From Molanna angustata (lineage: Eukaryota; Arthropoda; Insecta; Trichoptera; Molannidae): a stretch of DNA of 64,000 nucleotides. Under the pieces are notes generated by a model. The model saw nothing but the letters and a program-made list of their open reading frames with translations. It had not been told where the DNA came from and did no database searches. The stretch covers positions 8,429,485-8,493,484 of the forward strand of contig OY754990.1 of the NCBI GenBank assembly GCA_963576475.1, in the 5' to 3' direction. Position 1 is the first letter of the stretch. Each line of letters begins with the position of its first letter. A program made the translations under genes and the position numbers. Of this stretch, positions 36,130-46,570 are shown one piece after another.

Positions 36130-37076
36130 GTCACCGAGAATTGTATGGAGAGGTCTACTTTTTTCACGGCTTTTCCAACTTTGAAGTCAAAAACACCAAC
36201 TTAGAGGCTTCGCAGCATATATGTTCCATACACGGATTTACTCAGAATTCGGAGTAGAACATTTCGTGTGTCTGTGTGTGTGTGTGTGTGTGTGTCTGTG
36301 TGTCCGTCCCCCCCTTATAACTTTTGATCCGCTCAATTTACAGAGCCTAAAATTTCAGAATATATAAACAGTTACAGGCCTACAAAACTTTTATACTCGG
36401 AATTTTGAATTTTTGTTTCAGTCAGGGGTTATCAACTTTTGAATTTTTATTTTATTTTTCCATATATCTCAGAAACCATAAACGCTAGAACGCTGAAAAT
36501 TGGTACAAACATAGAAAAATACAAAATCTCAAATTAGTTTTTTCAAAAAAATTCCAGGGTTTCTCAAACATTTTTTATTAAGAAAAATATTTTTTTTATG
36601 ATAAATTTATGAGTTTAACTGCCTATATTTCCAAAACTTTTACAATTATCGAAAAAAGCCGAAACACCCCAACTAGATAATTTAATTTTCTATAAAAAAT
36701 ATTAACATTGTAGTAGAAGATCTCAATTTTTTTTTAACAATTTTTTTAAAAATTGAATTTAGTGACGACATCGCTTCATACATTTTGTATGGCAGTCGCC
36801 TATACACAATATGTAAGAAGACTTAATAGTTTGATACTTCATCTCCAAACAAACATACATACCATCATGCTATTTTCATATTCTGGGTAGGAAAAAAGGA
36901 TCTTCCTCCATACTATCCTATCTTGACATACATACCTACATATATGTTGTATAGAAAACAAAATATCTGAAAATATTCAATAATTTGTATTTATGGGTTT
37001 ATAGTTTGGTACATATTCTTCAACTATACATACTATCGCTATCGACAGTTGGATCTCATGTGTTACATGCAACTAG
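36130..37076 (+). mobile_element. Helitron-like non-autonomous element, 5' end altered
   Basis: Nearly identical to 39960-40915 from GAGAATTGTATG to the end. Contains TTTTCACGGCTTTTCCAAC, a TGTGTG tract with a C run, and the subterminal ATCGACAGTTGGAT. It ends with the hairpin CATGT-GTT-ACATG, CAA and CTAG at 37073-37076, followed by T. Its first 90 bases differ from the 40-kb copy. Confidence 0.7.
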
Positions 37077-37554
37077 TATATCTAAATATACTAGAAATAC
37101 ACAGTGTAGACTAGCCAAATTGTGACGTTAATAAATTTTTGTGATAAATACCTATTATTGATTTGGTGTTCATGTTATTTATAATCAACTTCATGTAATA
37201 AAGTATGTGTGAATTCCTCCTGTATAACATGTCACCAATTCACAAAATCATGCTTTGATAGTTTCATCTTTTCAAGTCCTAGTATATGCAATTAACAAAG
37301 AAATGCGTAATATAAGAATCTCCAATACACTTAAACATTTATTCAGATTGTTTTTTTTTTTGTTTGTGTATCTTATTTATTTGTAAATAAATAAACATTT
37401 TTATTATTATACTGACTACATTATTTATAACCAAATATTTGATTTTAGCATACCCTTTCCTGATCAACCATAACAAACATAAGATTATTTTTAACCATTT
37501 GTATTGAATTATAAGATAAATACCATTGAATTGTGATCAGACAATAGTTCTATT
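37077..37554. other. No gene seen
   Basis: AT-rich, with a T run near 37350 followed by TTATTTATTTGTAAATAAATAA, possibly a small reversed retroelement tail. Confidence 0.3.
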
Positions 37555-37558
37555 TTAA

Positions 37559-38425
37559 GAAGTCGCCTGTTGCCAACGTACCTATTTTTTCAATTTGATA
37601 TTGCATCATTAATACAAAACTAAACATTTTGTAAAAAATAACTTATATAGTTTGGATATTTATAAAGAAAATATTCATTAAGTTTGTTTATTTAATATTG
37701 TTTCTCGGGCAACTAACAGGTACTATGTCAAATATTATTTAACACGCACCCAATAACAAGTTGCCACATTCTGGAGACTTACGATATTAATCGTCTCACA
37801 GATCCAGACTGAAAACACAATTAAAAACTGTGTCTCCACCGGGAATCGAACCCGGGACCTTTGGCTCAGCAGTCAGATATCTAACCAACTGAGCCACGAA
37901 GGCCGTTCTGTATATATTCATGTAGAATAATAATAAGCATACCCCGATGTTTGGCATTTATATTTCTAAAAAAACTATAGTATTAGGCATTTATTATTTA
38001 TTTATTTTTAAATAAAAGAAGAAAAAAATGTCGTGAAATTTGCATTAATGTTTCGGGTTTAGTAAATAAACCAAAAAAGTTTTATTTCGCAATGGCGCTG
38101 GATGGAAAATAAATGTTTTTGGGTTTCTTATACCTGAAGTATTAATGCAAATATCAAAACATATTTTTCCAGATATTTTTGTCTTCTTTAATTTAAAAGA
38201 ATATATATTGCTCTAAGCCTTATAGTTTATTAAAAAAATAAGATAAACGTTGAAAATTGGAGAACCTAAGCCATTATTTTCTACAAGAATTTATAGAGAA
38301 CATTATCAATAACCCAAGGAGTATTTTTCTTTATTAAAACCCAAACTATCTAAGTTATTTTTTCAAAGCAATAATGATGGAATATCAAATTGAAAAATAG
38401 GTACGCTGGCAGCAGGCGCCTTTTT
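37559..38425. mobile_element. TTAA-flanked element, second copy, with SINE inside
   Basis: Ends share GCCTG(T/C)TGCCA and CGTACCTATTTTTTCAATTT with the copy at 24637-25290, in inverted orientation, and are flanked by TTAA (37555-37558, 38426-38429). A SINE of about 215 bases interrupts the left half. No coding content. Confidence 0.72.
37697..37912 (-). repeat. tRNA-derived SINE
   Basis: On the - strand the head reads TGGCTCAGTTGG (A box), a 30-base spacer, then GGTTCGATTCC (B box), a good Pol III promoter derived from a tRNA. The presumed acceptor-stem halves (GGCCTTC and GTGGAGAC) do not pair, so it is not a tRNA gene. A tRNA-unrelated body follows to about 37697. Edges are approximate. 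Confidence 0.75.
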
Positions 38426-38429
38426 TTAA

Positions 38430-39030
38430 CAAGAAGTAACATAAAAGGGAATTTTGCATTCTGGGGTGATATGCTATATGTATAATAAATAAGTTACAGA
38501 GGAAATCTATTCTGAATGGAAAAATTATATCATGAAAAAGACTACATTTCATGAATAAATTAAAAAGTTCTTAAATATATTAAAACTTCTTTTTTCATTA
38601 TTTCTTTCAAATCATGTATGTCAGAAAAAGTGATGAAGATAGATATAATTATTTAGTGTAACTTGATGGAACTTATGAATACAAAAAAAGTCAACAAACT
38701 GAGATGGTTTGGCTACATGGAAAAAATGATAAAGAAAAGCAAAATTTGGTTTCTACAGAAACTGATAAATAATAATAAAGATAAATGCCTCAGTCATACA
38801 AATATGTCAAAATTCAATTGCTTATGTTAAAATAAACTACTATTTTAATAATGTAAAGATCGAAACTTTGTTAAGTGTCTCTTCATTATCTATGTAAGTT
38901 AATTACACAATGATAGAAAAAAAAAAGTCAAAATCTATGGATTACTTGCTTGATCATGTGACCTGTTAAAGTGTCCGGGCCATGTCTGACAGTATAGATC
39001 AAACTCAACTGAGTTTGAGTCGTTATCTCA
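38430..39030. other. No gene seen
   Basis: AT-rich; no element boundary or coding region recognised. Confidence 0.3.
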
Positions 39031-39038
39031 GCTCAGAC

Positions 39039-39491
39039 TAGGGTTGCCAGATGGACATTTGAAAAAGGAGGACAAATAGCACAATAAAGGAGGACAATCA
39101 CAAAAAAAAAACAGCCATACCTACAGACGCATATCGAAGAATTTTCATCGTCTCATAATTACTTTATTTCTTCATTTTTTTATATCTTCAATACAGTCGC
39201 TATAAAACTTACATAATATAGTTAAGTCATTACTTAAAGTATTAACAATGAAACAAGTTTTATTAGTGAATCCACTTCATTTTATACATCATGTTTCACC
39301 AAAACACAATTTTTTTTAAATAAGTTCTTGGTGCTCTTATATGAAATATATATAAAAATCTTTAGTAGACATGTTTTTTAAATTATATTGGATAACAATC
39401 AACGCAAAAGGAGGACATACGGTAGGTATGGGAGGACAATTTGTCGAAAAGGAGGACATGTCCTCCTTTAGGATACCATCTGGCAACCCTA
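39039..39491. mobile_element. Non-autonomous hAT element, 453 bp, intact ends
   Basis: Perfect 16-base terminal inverted repeats TAGGGTTGCCAGATGG / CCATCTGGCAACCCTA and an 8-base target duplication GCTCAGAC (39031-39038, 39492-39499). TAGGGTTGCCA is a classic hAT terminus. GGAGGACA recurs five times near the two ends and forms a perfect 22-base palindrome at 39448-39469, likely transposase-binding sites. No coding content. The perfect repeats and duplication indicate a fairly recent insertion. Confidence 0.9.
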
Positions 39492-39616
39492 GCTCAGACA
39501 CGTCAGATTTTGGACTATGTCTACCGAAAAACCTACTCAGCTAAGAAAGCCTTGAGCTATGCTCTCCTGAGGCACTATTGAGACCTGACTCATCTCATGT
39601 TTATGATTCTGGGCCT

Positions 39617-39866
39617 TAATAGTTTGATACTTCATCTCCAAACATACATACATACCATCATGCTATTTGCATATTCTGGGTAGGAAAAAGGATCTTCCTC
39701 CATACTATCCTATCTTGACATACATACCTACATATGTTGTATAGAAAACAAAATATCTGAAAATATTCAATAATTTGTATCTATGGGTTTATAGTTTGGT
39801 ACATATTCTTCAACTATACATACTATCGCTATCGACAGTTGGATCTCATGTGTTACATGCAACTAG
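39617..39866 (+). mobile_element. Helitron-like 3' fragment
   Basis: The last 250 bases of the family, ending in CATGT-GTT-ACATG, CAA, CTAG at 39863-39866, only 28 bases before a full copy starts. The pair looks like a tandem or end-to-start arrangement, as reported for Helitrons. Confidence 0.65.
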
Positions 39867-39894
39867 TTTACGAATTTATTAATCTCATAAATTA

Positions 39895-40915
39895 TCCAAC
39901 TGTCGATTTGTTCAGGAGAACTTTGTTCTCTTAACATATCGACAATGTTTCAAACCAGAATACGTGAGAATTGTATGAAGAGGTCTACTTTTTTCACGGC
40001 ATTTCCAACTTTGAAGTCAAAAAACACCAACTTAGAGGCTTCGCAGCATATATGTTCCATACACGGCTTTACTCAGAATTCGGAGTAGAACATTTCGTGT
40101 GTGTGTGTGTGTTTGTCTGTGTGTGTGTGTGTGTCTGTGTGTGTGTGTGTCCGTCCCCCCCTTATTTCTTTTGATCCGCTCAATTTACAAAGCCTAAATT
40201 TCAGAATATATAAAAAATTACAAGCCTACAAAACTTTTATAATCGGAATTTTGAATTTTTGTTTCAGTCAGGGGTTATCAACTTTTGAATTTTTATTTTA
40301 TTTTTCCATATATCTCAGAAACCATAAAAGGTAGAACGTTGAAAATTGGTACAAACATAGAAAAATACAAAATCTCAAATCAGTTTTTTCAAAAAAATTC
40401 CAGGGCTTCTCAAACATTTTTTATTAAGAAAAATATTTTTTTTATGATAAATTTATGAGTTTAACTGCCTATATTTCCAAAACTTATACAATTATCGAAA
40501 AAAGCCGAAACACCCCAATTAGATAATTTAATTTTCTATAAAAAATATTAAAATTGTAGTAGGAGATCTCAATTTTTTTTCAACAATTTTTTTAAAAATT
40601 GAATTTAGTGACGACATCGCTTCATACATTTTGTATGGCAGTCGCCTATACACAATATGTAAGAAGACTTAATAGTTTGATACTTCATCTCCAAACATAC
40701 ATACCATCATGCTATTTTCATATTCTGGGTAGGAAAAACGGAACTTCCTCCATACTATCCTATCTTGACATACATACCTACATATGTTGTATAGAAAACA
40801 AAATATCTGCAATATTCAATAATTTGTATTTATGGGTTTATAGTTTGGTACATATTCTTCAACTATACATACTATCGCTATCGACAGTTGGATCTCATGT
40901 GTTACATGCAACTAG
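39895..40915 (+). mobile_element. Helitron-like (Helentron/HINE-type) element, full length 1021 bp
   Basis: Begins TCCAACTGTCGAT after an A. The inverse, ATCGACAGTTGGA, lies just upstream of the 3' hairpin CATGT-GTT-ACATG, which is followed by CAACTAG and then T. A TC start, a subterminal inverted repeat, a 3' hairpin, a CTAG end, no target duplication and an A/T insertion point are the hallmarks of Helitron-like rolling-circle elements. An internal TG microsatellite also fits HINE/DINE-type elements. No Rep/helicase gene is present, so it is non-autonomous. Frames inside are spurious. Confidence 0.7.
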
Positions 40916-41482
40916 TTATACTTTTGTATGTCAATATTATACTAAAGTTGAAACACCCCAGCCTAAGTGCTATGAAAAATAAACTATCTTCTTGGATTCT
41001 CAACAAAAGTAGAATGAACATTGAAGATATATTTTTTAAAATTATGAAATGATTATAAAACCGTGATGTTATAGCTTATAATTATAATTTGTATTTTTGA
41101 TTTTTTTGAAATGTTATAATTATATGTTAGACATAAATGGGTTACATAAGTAAAGACTGTGTCAGTTAAAATGAATGTAAAGCTATTCTGACACAAACAC
41201 TGCTTAGTGGAATAGTTCTTATCCACTTGGATGTTGGTACTGATAGATTGTATTCATTTTGTCAGTGCCAACATTTTATACTAAATTGTCAATTTTTCAA
41301 TTTTTTTTTGTTCTATGTTTCACTGTCGTATTGTTGTAATTTTTTTTGTATGGTTATTGTAGATTTAAATAAATAAAAATAAATATATATAATAAAAAAA
41401 AATTATACATTTTATAATTTTACTGTCGTTATACATTGTATACATTTTATATATTTTTTTATATTCCTTTGCTTTGAGTATG
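40916..41482. other. No gene seen
   Basis: AT-rich. AAATAAATAAAAATAAATAT near 41368 may be a retroelement tail. Confidence 0.3.
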
Positions 41483-41486
41483 TAGG

Positions 41487-42470
41487 TGACGCGACCTCTC
41501 CTGTTCGCGTTATTTTTTATTTGAATTCGGCGCCAAATCAGCTGACCACAAACCAACATTTATGATAAAATAGTGTGTGAATAAAAAAAAATAGATTTTG
41601 ACAATAACATAACCTCCAAAAATGTGACATTAGAAGTGACAGTCGAAATTAGACACGCGTCGTGTCGACGCGGACCGCGCTCACTGTGGCCGGAGCAGCT
41701 GCTATCCGCATCCGAGGGTGTCGGTTAGGCTCGCTCCACATCGGTAGCCATGGATGTGACACCTGGAGTGCCGAGATGGATCGGCGCACCACCATTCGGC
41801 GAGAGAGCCGCTTTCCTGGGCCGAAGCGGGTGCTGAGTTTGGAAAGTGTTCCAAACGCTGTTGGGTCGCGCTGGAACCTGGAGCAACGGCCTGCATCTCC
41901 TTGAGACTCGTGCTGCCGTCGTTCGCTCCCGTCAGTCACCCAACCGGCATCTGCCGGTGTCTGGGACCCGAGGTTGCTTTCGCCGATAGCTTTGCCCCTT
42001 CGCCCATCGACGACGGTCCATTCCGGCATTGGCGGTGCATCAGCACGCCCATGGCCGAGAAGAGAAAAATATGTGTGCCCCAAAACAATATATGTGACAT
42101 TTTTTTATTTCCGTGTGACAATATTTCGGCTGTGTGTGATTTTTATTTAATTATTTTACTGACATTATTTTAACGTGTGACGTGCAATATTGACTCTGTT
42201 TATTTTAATTTGTGACGTCCTTATTTATTACCAATTTTAATTATTTATTTTATTAGAAATTTTTATCAATTTTGTCTTGTGACATGACCGTGCCGTCTGA
42301 CGTTTGTGCGCTGACACTTGACATTTGTGTATCGTCAGACCACGGCTTCAATTATCGTTTACTCTTTTATGCATCTCGTCCAGCGAGGTAATGTGTGGAA
42401 TATCTAATTCCATAACAGACATTGGAAAAAGGTGAGCTCGACCTCAAAGCCTCTTGGGAGGAGGGTATCA
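41487..42470 (+). mobile_element. Solo LTR, 984 bp
   Basis: Begins TGACGCGACCTC and ends GAGGAGGGTATCA (TG...CA), flanked by a 4-base duplication TAGG (41483-41486, 42471-42474). A second copy of about 980 bases lies reversed at 60759-61738. No internal retroelement sequence adjoins either copy, so both are probably solo LTRs left by recombination. A GC-rich centre (41640-42070) gives long but non-homologous frames on both strands. The 4-base duplication fits an LTR element but does not fix the superfamily. Confidence 0.8.
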
Positions 42471-42474
42471 TAGG

Positions 42475-42941
42475 TACAGTAAAGTCTTGAAAATATGCAG
42501 TTTTCTATATACATATAATAAATTTGTTTTCTATAGTGAAATAATGGCTTTATTTACTCCAGTTTACACTAATCTTGTGCTTCATTTACTAAAATATTTT
42601 TTTTTTCTTTTTGTAACATAAGAAATAATATACAGGTACACATCAAAGTTTAACAATACAATATTTTTACAAAAAAAAAGATCCTTAAGAACTAGATGCG
42701 GAATGTAAACTGCTTCACTAGGTTAAAAACCTGTTCTGAAGCAGCTTATAATCAGCACTTTAGTTACATCCGTGGTCACTATGAAACTTGGTTCGAGCAA
42801 GATGGCGGCGACCCCCCCCCCCCCCCCGGTTACAAGAATTTTATCTATGCTTCCATTCATTACCTTATATACAGGGCCTACCAGCCACCATACATTGAAA
42901 TCGGTCCAATTCTGTGGTGGTGGTATGTGTGTGTGTGTATG
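42475..42941. other. No gene seen; C homopolymer at 42812-42827
   Basis: Contains AAGATGGCGGCGACC followed by 16 C's, then sequence up to a GTGTGTGTATG tract into which the Tc1 element inserted. Short frames have no motif. Confidence 0.35.
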
Positions 42942-43372
42942 TACAGACGGTGGCCAAATTAATACAATCAAAGGAAAAAAATGCAAAAATAATTGTATTT
43001 TTAGCTGTTATCCAGCAAAATCGAATCACATCAGTATATTTTTAATTGTGGCAACTCCCTTCATTATTGTTATCGTACTTGCAACACTTTTTAAGCATCA
43101 ACATGAAGTTTGTCACATACAAGATACGATAATGTCAGTTTAGTATTGGTCTTCACAGAGTGTGCGGGTGAATGGAATATTTTGCCCATTGATTTTGTGT
43201 TTATTTGAGACAGTGTTTGAGTGTTTCTTACATTTTTTTTAAATAACAGGTAAACCTAATATTTATTACTAAATATTTATCACAATTATACTACTTATCA
43301 AATTATTACGATTTTGATAAATTATTTTCTAAATGTATGCTGAATTTCAGAATTTTTTGGCTTATTTTAGAA

Positions 43373-43824
43373 ATGGGAAGATCTTGTGACCTCACTCCAA
43401 GAAAAAATCTAAAATTGCAACCCTTCTTGGTCACTGTGAATACAGTCAACGAGAAATTGCCACACTTACCAATGTTTCTCAATATTCTGTGCACAAAATA
43501 AGTAGGCAAATGAAAGGAAATGTACCCCTTGAACCATCTCGAATAGGAAAATGTGGACGAAAGCGCATTACTACTCCGCGAACAGAAAGAAAAATCAGAA
43601 ATGTTGCTCTAGAAAATAGACAGAAGCCTCGAAAAGTAATAAAATCTATTTTGCAGACCACAGGAGTCAATATATCTGATCGTACATTGAGACGAAGATT
43701 GGTGGAAATGGACCTCAAATGTTATCGCCCAGTGAAAAAGCCAAAACTAACACCTGAAATGCGTAAAAAGCGACTAGAATGGGCACTAAAACACCAAAAT
43801 TGGAACGAAGACGATTGGAGCAAG
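43373..43824 (+). pseudogene. Tc1 transposase, exon 1 (paired helix-turn-helix region)
   Basis: The DNA-binding half of a Tc1 transposase, which recognises the terminal repeats. ATG 43373 (MGRSCDLTPRK) is followed by an A run at 43402-43407 where the frame changes by one base; after it the reading is clean (QREIATLTNVSQYSVHKISR, then KCGRKRITTPRTERKIRN with a GRKR-type hook between the two helix-turn-helix units, then LRRRLVEMDL). The exon ends at 43824, phase 0, at GTATTA. The one-base change could be a real defect or an error in a homopolymer. An acceptor-like TTATTTTAG precedes the ATG directly, so a 5' untranslated intron is possible. Confidence 0.8.
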
Positions 43825-43906
43825 GTATTAGAATGTAAAATAAGTTTTTATGAAACTTTCTGTATTAAATAAAATTGACTAGTGAAAACTTCTCGTGTTC
43901 TTTCAG

Positions 43907-44488
43907 GTTTGTTTTTCTGATGAATCCTCAATCCAAATACTGCAGGACAAAACTCAATATGTGAGAAGAAGGCCAGGTGAAAAATATAATGAGGAATGTG
44001 TGGTCCAAAGAGTGAAGCACCCTCAGTCAATAATGATCTGGTCAGTGATTAGTGGGATGGGTATGGGAAGGCTGTATATTGTGAATGGCACAATGCGCCA
44101 GGACCAGTATATAGAAGTTTTAAAAGGGAGACTAAAGCCTCAAGTGGCCGAATGGTTTCCAAATGGAAAATATGTATTTATGCATGATTCTGCACCCTGC
44201 CACAAAGCGAAAACCGTTACTAAATTTCTAGAAGGAGAAAAAATAAAGGTATTAGATTGGCCAGGAAATTCACCGGATCTAAATCCAATTGAAAACGTTT
44301 GGGAGGCTCTGAAAAGGGCAATTGTAAAAAAAGGTGTCATCACCAACAAAAGACAACTAATAGAAAACATAATTGAGGCATGGCACAACACACCAGAATT
44401 AAAAAATATCTCAATTAAATGTATCTCCAGCATGCCCAGAAGAATATCAGCAGTAATTAAAGCTAAGGGAGGATTTACTAAATATTGA
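43907..44488 (+). CDS. Tc1 transposase, exon 2 (DD34E catalytic domain)
   Basis: The catalytic core is intact: VCFSDESSIQ (first Asp), YVFMHDSAPCHKA (second Asp) and WPGNSPDLNPIENVWE, whose Glu follows the second Asp by about 34 residues, the DD34E signature of Tc1. It ends AKGGFTKY-stop at 44488, about 200 bases before the right end. It joins exon 1 across an 82-base intron (43825-43906, GTATTA...TTCTTTCAG). Splicing preserves frame and places the junction just before the first catalytic strand, whereas unspliced reading hits stops. Confidence 0.88.
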   Translation, partial: VCFSDESSIQILQDKTQYVRRRPGEKYNEECVVQRVKHPQSIMIWSVISGMGMGRLYIVNGTMRQDQYIEVLKGRLKPQVAEWFPNGKYVFMHDSAPCHKAKTVTKFLEGEKIKVLDWPGNSPDLNPIENVWEALKRAIVKKGVITNKRQLIENIIEAWHNTPELKNISIKCISSMPRRISAVIKAKGGFTKY

Positions 44489-44692
44489 TCATTTTACCAT
44501 AAAACGTATTTTATTATCAATAAACTATTATATATTCATAGTAAATGCATTTTATTTTATAAAAATATATTAAATCTCCCATAATATTCTAGAAAGATCG
44601 AAATAAAATAAAAAAATAATAATTTTCAATGATTCGAAGTCTAAAAACTGCTATAAATTCATTTGATTGTATTAATTTGGCCACCGTCTGTA

Positions 44693-45105
44693 TGTGTGTA
44701 TATAATATCAGAAAGCTTTTGTACGGTTTAAAAGATGTCTCTGTTTAGAAATCAGAAAATTTTGCCATAAGTAAAAAAAAAACATCGATTTGGTAATCTT
44801 TCAAGTATATTTTAAATTTTTCATGAGCGAATACATTTTAACTACTAAATTTATTAATATAATTGTTATTTCTTATTTTTAGCATATGTCGCGTTTGCTA
44901 AAAACATTGAGATGAATTTATTTACTGAAATAACTGAAAATGATGTTGGAAATTTGTTTTATTCTGGCAATAATATATTCTTCACGTGTTGGTGATGTGT
45001 TCTGTCATCTGTCATTGTGTTTTCCGTGAAACGCGGTCCAAAACTATTATTTCTTATTTCGCATTTCATATTTAAAAGCTTTGTAAACAACTTGAATATT
45101 TTAAA
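44693..45105. other. No gene seen
   Basis: AT-rich DNA between the Tc1 element and the THAP-like frame. AGCTTTTGTACGGTTTAA-type sequence near 44716 recurs at 45596, so a dispersed repeat is probably present. Confidence 0.35.
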
Positions 45106-45288
45106 ATGCCACGTCGATGTTGTGTCACTTCATATGGTTCGAAGAAATCAATCAAATCAATACAACGGCAATTTTGTTTTCCGTCAATACGAGATCGTTG
45201 TAGATTGATAAAATGGATTTCCGCGCGTGGAAATATTCATCTTGTCAGCAAAGATTTTAGGAAATTTAATTTAAATAAGACAATATGA
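45106..45288 (+). pseudogene. THAP-like zinc-finger N-terminus (fragment)
   Basis: A 60-residue frame starts MPRRCCVTSYG and continues with FCFPSIRDRCRLIKWISARG. This resembles a THAP domain: an early C-x(2-4)-C, then F-P and a W-[IL] segment. THAP domains bind DNA in P-element-type transposases and host regulators. The second zinc Cys appears replaced by Tyr, and the C-terminal C-x2-H part is absent, so it is either a decayed copy or the first exon of a split gene. No downstream exon could be found. Confidence 0.4.
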
Positions 45289-45589
45289 CATTGTGGTATG
45301 ATTTGGCATTTATATTTCATATTATATTATTTTATAAATGTCGAGTAATTCGTTATAATAAACACCATTGTTCATTACAATTGTCTTTTCTTTTTAACCT
45401 AAGAATTTTTGTATGTGAATTATACTTACTTCTTGCAGTGTTTCTCATAATGGTTGAATAATATAAGCATATTATACAATTTCAACCATTATAAGAAATA
45501 ACTGCAAGGAGGCAATATTCGAATAAATAAATAAATAAAGTCGAATTTAGCCCCCCCCTATAGGCCTAGCCCCGCCTATGCCCCGCCTC

Positions 45590-46570
45590 TTAATGAGCTT
45601 TTGTACGGTTTAATAGATGGCAGTAAGCAGTATTGTTATGTTGCCAACTTCAAGTTGGTTCAGAAGTTGGTACAATTTCAATGTATGGTGGCTTGCGTTC
45701 TTTATTTAGCACCACCGTCTGGAAACTCAGTACATTTGTTATAGCCGAAAAACAGTGTTGTCGAAAAACAATAATTTTTAATTTTTTCCGCGGCAACATT
45801 TTGACGGAAGACTACTAGCGCCCCTGACGGCGTGAGAGAACGACAAGGAAGCAGCTAGCACGCGCTCTCTTGGCATTCGACGCTGGTGAAGGACGGACGG
45901 TTTGGTGTGACGCCGTCATCGGTCGACACGTGCTCCCGATGGCGGCCATATTTTCGACGGCGCAGGAGGTCTGCTTGACAGGATCCGTCACGCGCATGGA
46001 CGCTAATGGTGCCCCAGAACCAAGATGAGGGCATCAACAGGACAGGAGGTTGGAGGCAGAGCGCAGTGTGGGGCCACCGCGTAGGGAACGCGGCGGCTCG
46101 CAGATTGGACCACGAGGGGCAATCCGTGTCGTCTGGAGAGTCGGTTCGCCTCCGGTGAGGTCCCAGCTGGTATGCCACCTCTGTCGAGATGCGCCGTCAT
46201 AGCGTGCCGTGGGGCACAGAGCCAGCCATGGGTGACGGTCTGGAGGAGGAGAAGAAGAAACCACGCCGGACACGAGGAAGACCTGCTAGCCTGACGCAGA
46301 GGCTGGGCCCCACCGAACTACAGTCACCACGTGGAAGACAGTGACATGCCTGGAGTAAGGATGTCGCTGTACCCTGGGGCGGTATATTCTGGTCGGCGTC
46401 CTTTCGTGTGTTCGCGTGTGTTTGACAGTTCGTTTCGATAGATGCCACGTGTTTCTGTTTTTATTTGTTGTCTGTTGTTTTTTTTATTATTTTTTTATTG
46501 CCATGGACCAACTAAACTGATATTTTGAATAAATGCGCCGTACTACTACAATTTCATAGTGTCACCATCA
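45590..46570. other. GC-rich segment with LTR-like features
   Basis: 45800-46440 is strongly GC-rich in an AT-rich neighbourhood. Frames exist on both strands without motifs. A poly(A) signal AATAAA at about 46528 follows, and a TGACGGAAG start at about 45802 could be an LTR 5' end. No convincing target duplication. It may be a solo LTR of another family. Confidence 0.3.

Larger units (their letters stand above)
42944..44690 (+). mobile_element. Tc1-like DNA transposon, 1747 bp
   Basis: The terminal inverted repeats CAGACGGTGGCCAAATTAAT and its reverse at the right end match over at least 26 bases and are flanked by TA (42942-42943, 44691-44692), the standard Tc1/mariner target. The transposase inside reads toward the right end. 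The termini are perfect where compared, suggesting a young copy. Confidence 0.92.

Noticed and set aside
37842..37912. tRNA gene
   Set aside because: A and B boxes are present but the acceptor stem does not pair and a SINE body follows.
40599..40982. 127-residue frame
   Set aside because: Inside a Helitron-like non-coding element; the same DNA in sibling copies is not open.
41649..42083. 144-residue frame shared with 61112-61510
   Set aside because: Conservation is explained by both lying in the same solo LTR; the frames differ at their ends, and other frames are open as well.
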